Source of the DNA: Pyrenula massariospora
Taxonomy: Eukaryota; Ascomycota; Eurotiomycetes; Pyrenulales; Pyrenulaceae
Direction: 5' to 3'
Assembly (NCBI GenBank): GCA_021030905.1
Contig: JAGFMI010000026.1
Location: 248,001 to 312,000, forward strand
DNA length: 64,000 bases
Positions 62,976 through 64,000 of the stretch are shown one piece after another. Both the position numbers and the translations under genes were made by a program. Positions within the stretch are counted from its first letter, which is position 1; every line of letters begins with the position of its first letter. The notes beneath the pieces were generated by a model that saw only the letters and a program-made list of their open reading frames with translations, had not been told where the DNA came from and searched no databases.

Positions 62976-64000
62976 TTAAATCAGCACCAAATTCTCGGTC
63001 CGAAAAGGATAGTCCTTCTCTTCGCGCCGTTTCCATGGACCCCAGACGGTATCGCACCATTCCTCGTCCAACATCGTGTCAGGTTGGTATCGTACGCGGG
63101 CCAGTTCATCAGCGTGCGACCACGATTTTCGGCCCTGAAATTCTTTGACCCTTGAATCATCAATGTTACTGTCATCCGCATACCACGTCCAAGTGACCCC
63201 TTTGAAGATGTGTTCGTCGTTATTGAGCTCCTGAAGTACACAAGGGCTCGCTAATCCATCTAGTACGTATATCAGGTCACCGACATCGCAGACGGTATGC
63301 ACGGTGACTATGAGCCCTTCAACAGTCCTCCAGAATGCTCGATATGCACAATCCAGAAGGCGTCCGCGAAAAGAAAGGTCCTGCCTTTGATATAATGAGG
63401 AGTCGGCTGAACTCGGATAATACGGGTAACGGTCCTCTAACTCCAAGAGCCTGTCAACACAAATGCCTCTGACCTGGAGCTTGATAACCTTCTCAACCTC
63501 GTCACTAGCAGCTCCTCTCTGCGAGGCTTGAGCGCTTTCAAACTCTCGTTGATCTTTCAGTCGGTCTCGCTCTTCGCGTAGGTTTTCTGAATGATAGCGT
63601 GGATCTGGTACCCACGAAGGGCCACATTTGCGAGAAGAAGAGACACCCGGATCAACATAATGCAAGATTCGAAGATCTGGAAAAGCCCCTTCGTATCTAT
63701 TCCGATCGATCATATGATGTGCTACTCGAGCATAAGTCATGTAACATGGCTCCGTGTAGTCCACCTTAAAGCCTTCAACGTCGTCCGCGATGCCCAAAAG
63801 TGCATATATTTTGTCTTGGGGTTCCGAAGTACTTCTTCCACCAAATTTGTCAAATATATTCACGAGCTTGTTTAACTCTGGAAATCCATGTACCAAGTCA
63901 TCAAGTTCGACCACAATATCTTGAAGCGTGTTGAGAGCGCTGCTAATCGAGTCACCTGGTGTGCGCAACGATCTCCAATACTCAGCTCCGTACTCTATGC
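62976..64000 (-). CDS. HET-domain-like protein, 5' part beyond the window
   Basis: Open frame from the right window edge to a stop at 62976, at least 341 codons. The frame continues upstream past 63968 as ...IEYGAEYWRSLRTPGD, so the start lies outside. The segment RSTSEPQDKIYALLGIADD, followed by VDYTEPCYMTYARVAHHMI, is the hallmark C-terminal part of the fungal heterokaryon-incompatibility (HET) domain and its flank. HET proteins trigger cell death on contact between genetically different individuals and form large, polymorphic families in filamentous ascomycetes. The remainder has KLQVRGICVDRLLEL, also typical downstream of the HET core. Whether an intron occurs within this part cannot be told, but none is needed. 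Only the tail is visible, so function here is by family resemblance. Confidence 0.8.
   Translation of the reverse strand, partial: IEYGAEYWRSLRTPGDSISSALNTLQDIVVELDDLVHGFPELNKLVNIFDKFGGRSTSEPQDKIYALLGIADDVEGFKVDYTEPCYMTYARVAHHMIDRNRYEGAFPDLRILHYVDPGVSSSRKCGPSWVPDPRYHSENLREERDRLKDQREFESAQASQRGAASDEVEKVIKLQVRGICVDRLLELEDRYPYYPSSADSSLYQRQDLSFRGRLLDCAYRAFWRTVEGLIVTVHTVCDVGDLIYVLDGLASPCVLQELNNDEHIFKGVTWTWYADDSNIDDSRVKEFQGRKSWSHADELARVRYQPDTMLDEEWCDTVWGPWKRREEKDYPFRTENLVLI

Noticed and set aside
1-64000. Search for autonomous transposons, retroelements or CRISPR arrays
   Set aside because: No transposase, reverse transcriptase, integrase or repeat-spacer pattern was recognised on either strand; only short non-autonomous inverted repeats were found.

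Overview
The window is nuclear DNA from a filamentous ascomycete, most likely Pezizomycotina. The genes are dense and mostly split by short introns (about 47-92 bases, GT...AG, often with a CTAAC or CTGAT branch-like site). The families present are typically fungal: PDR-type ABC transporter, HeLo-like and HET-domain proteins, a non-ribosomal peptide synthetase (NRPS), a Prm10/ThrE-like membrane protein, and small secreted proteins. I see no rRNA, tRNA, CRISPR array, retroelement or transposase gene.

Layout. Left accessory arm (1-18.9 kb): the possible tail of a gene at the edge, a small F-box-like protein (395-1075, -), two proteins with a HeLo-like N-terminus and no NACHT domain (2498-4450, - and 9886-11900, -), a secreted protease-like protein with a substituted zinc motif (7104-8354, -), and a phosphate/sugar-type MFS transporter (14002-15947, +). 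These are separated by long gene-free stretches. Core block (18.9-29.2 kb): glycyl-tRNA synthetase (-), a UBR7/Mlo2-type UBR-box/PHD protein (-), the replicative helicase subunit Mcm2 (+), and an F-box protein (-). Transporter and secretome block (29.7-51.5 kb): a full-length PDR ABC transporter (-), a secreted jacalin plus aerolysin-like protein (-), a secreted Pro/Thr-rich protein (+), a Prm10/ThrE-like membrane protein (+), a charged probably nuclear protein (+), and two more members of the secreted HExxH family (+, +). Specialised-metabolism block (52.3-62.8 kb): an NRPS (-) divergently paired with an MDR-type ABC exporter (+), then an aldo-keto reductase (+). The right edge holds a HET-domain-like gene (-) cut by the window end.

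Most notable points. (1) Three divergent members of one secreted HExxH family lie at 7.1-8.4, 47.5-48.7 and 50.2-51.5 kb. Two keep the motif (HELFH, HEACH). The third has REFCH, one nucleotide away from His. In one member an intron splits the motif between E and A. (2) Short MITE-like inverted-repeat elements share the core AGAAGTCGTGG. One makes up most of the 155-base first intron of the PDR transporter, one lies 24 bases past a secreted-protein gene, and a weaker one lies near the NRPS 3' end. (3) The NRPS begins in the middle of a condensation domain (half C-A-T-C) and shares its promoter region with its likely exporter. (4) HeLo-like, HET and pore-forming-type proteins together give the window a self/non-self or antagonism flavour; this is inference.

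Exon structures below were worked out by eye from splice signals, reading-frame continuity and family or paralogue alignment. There is no transcript support.
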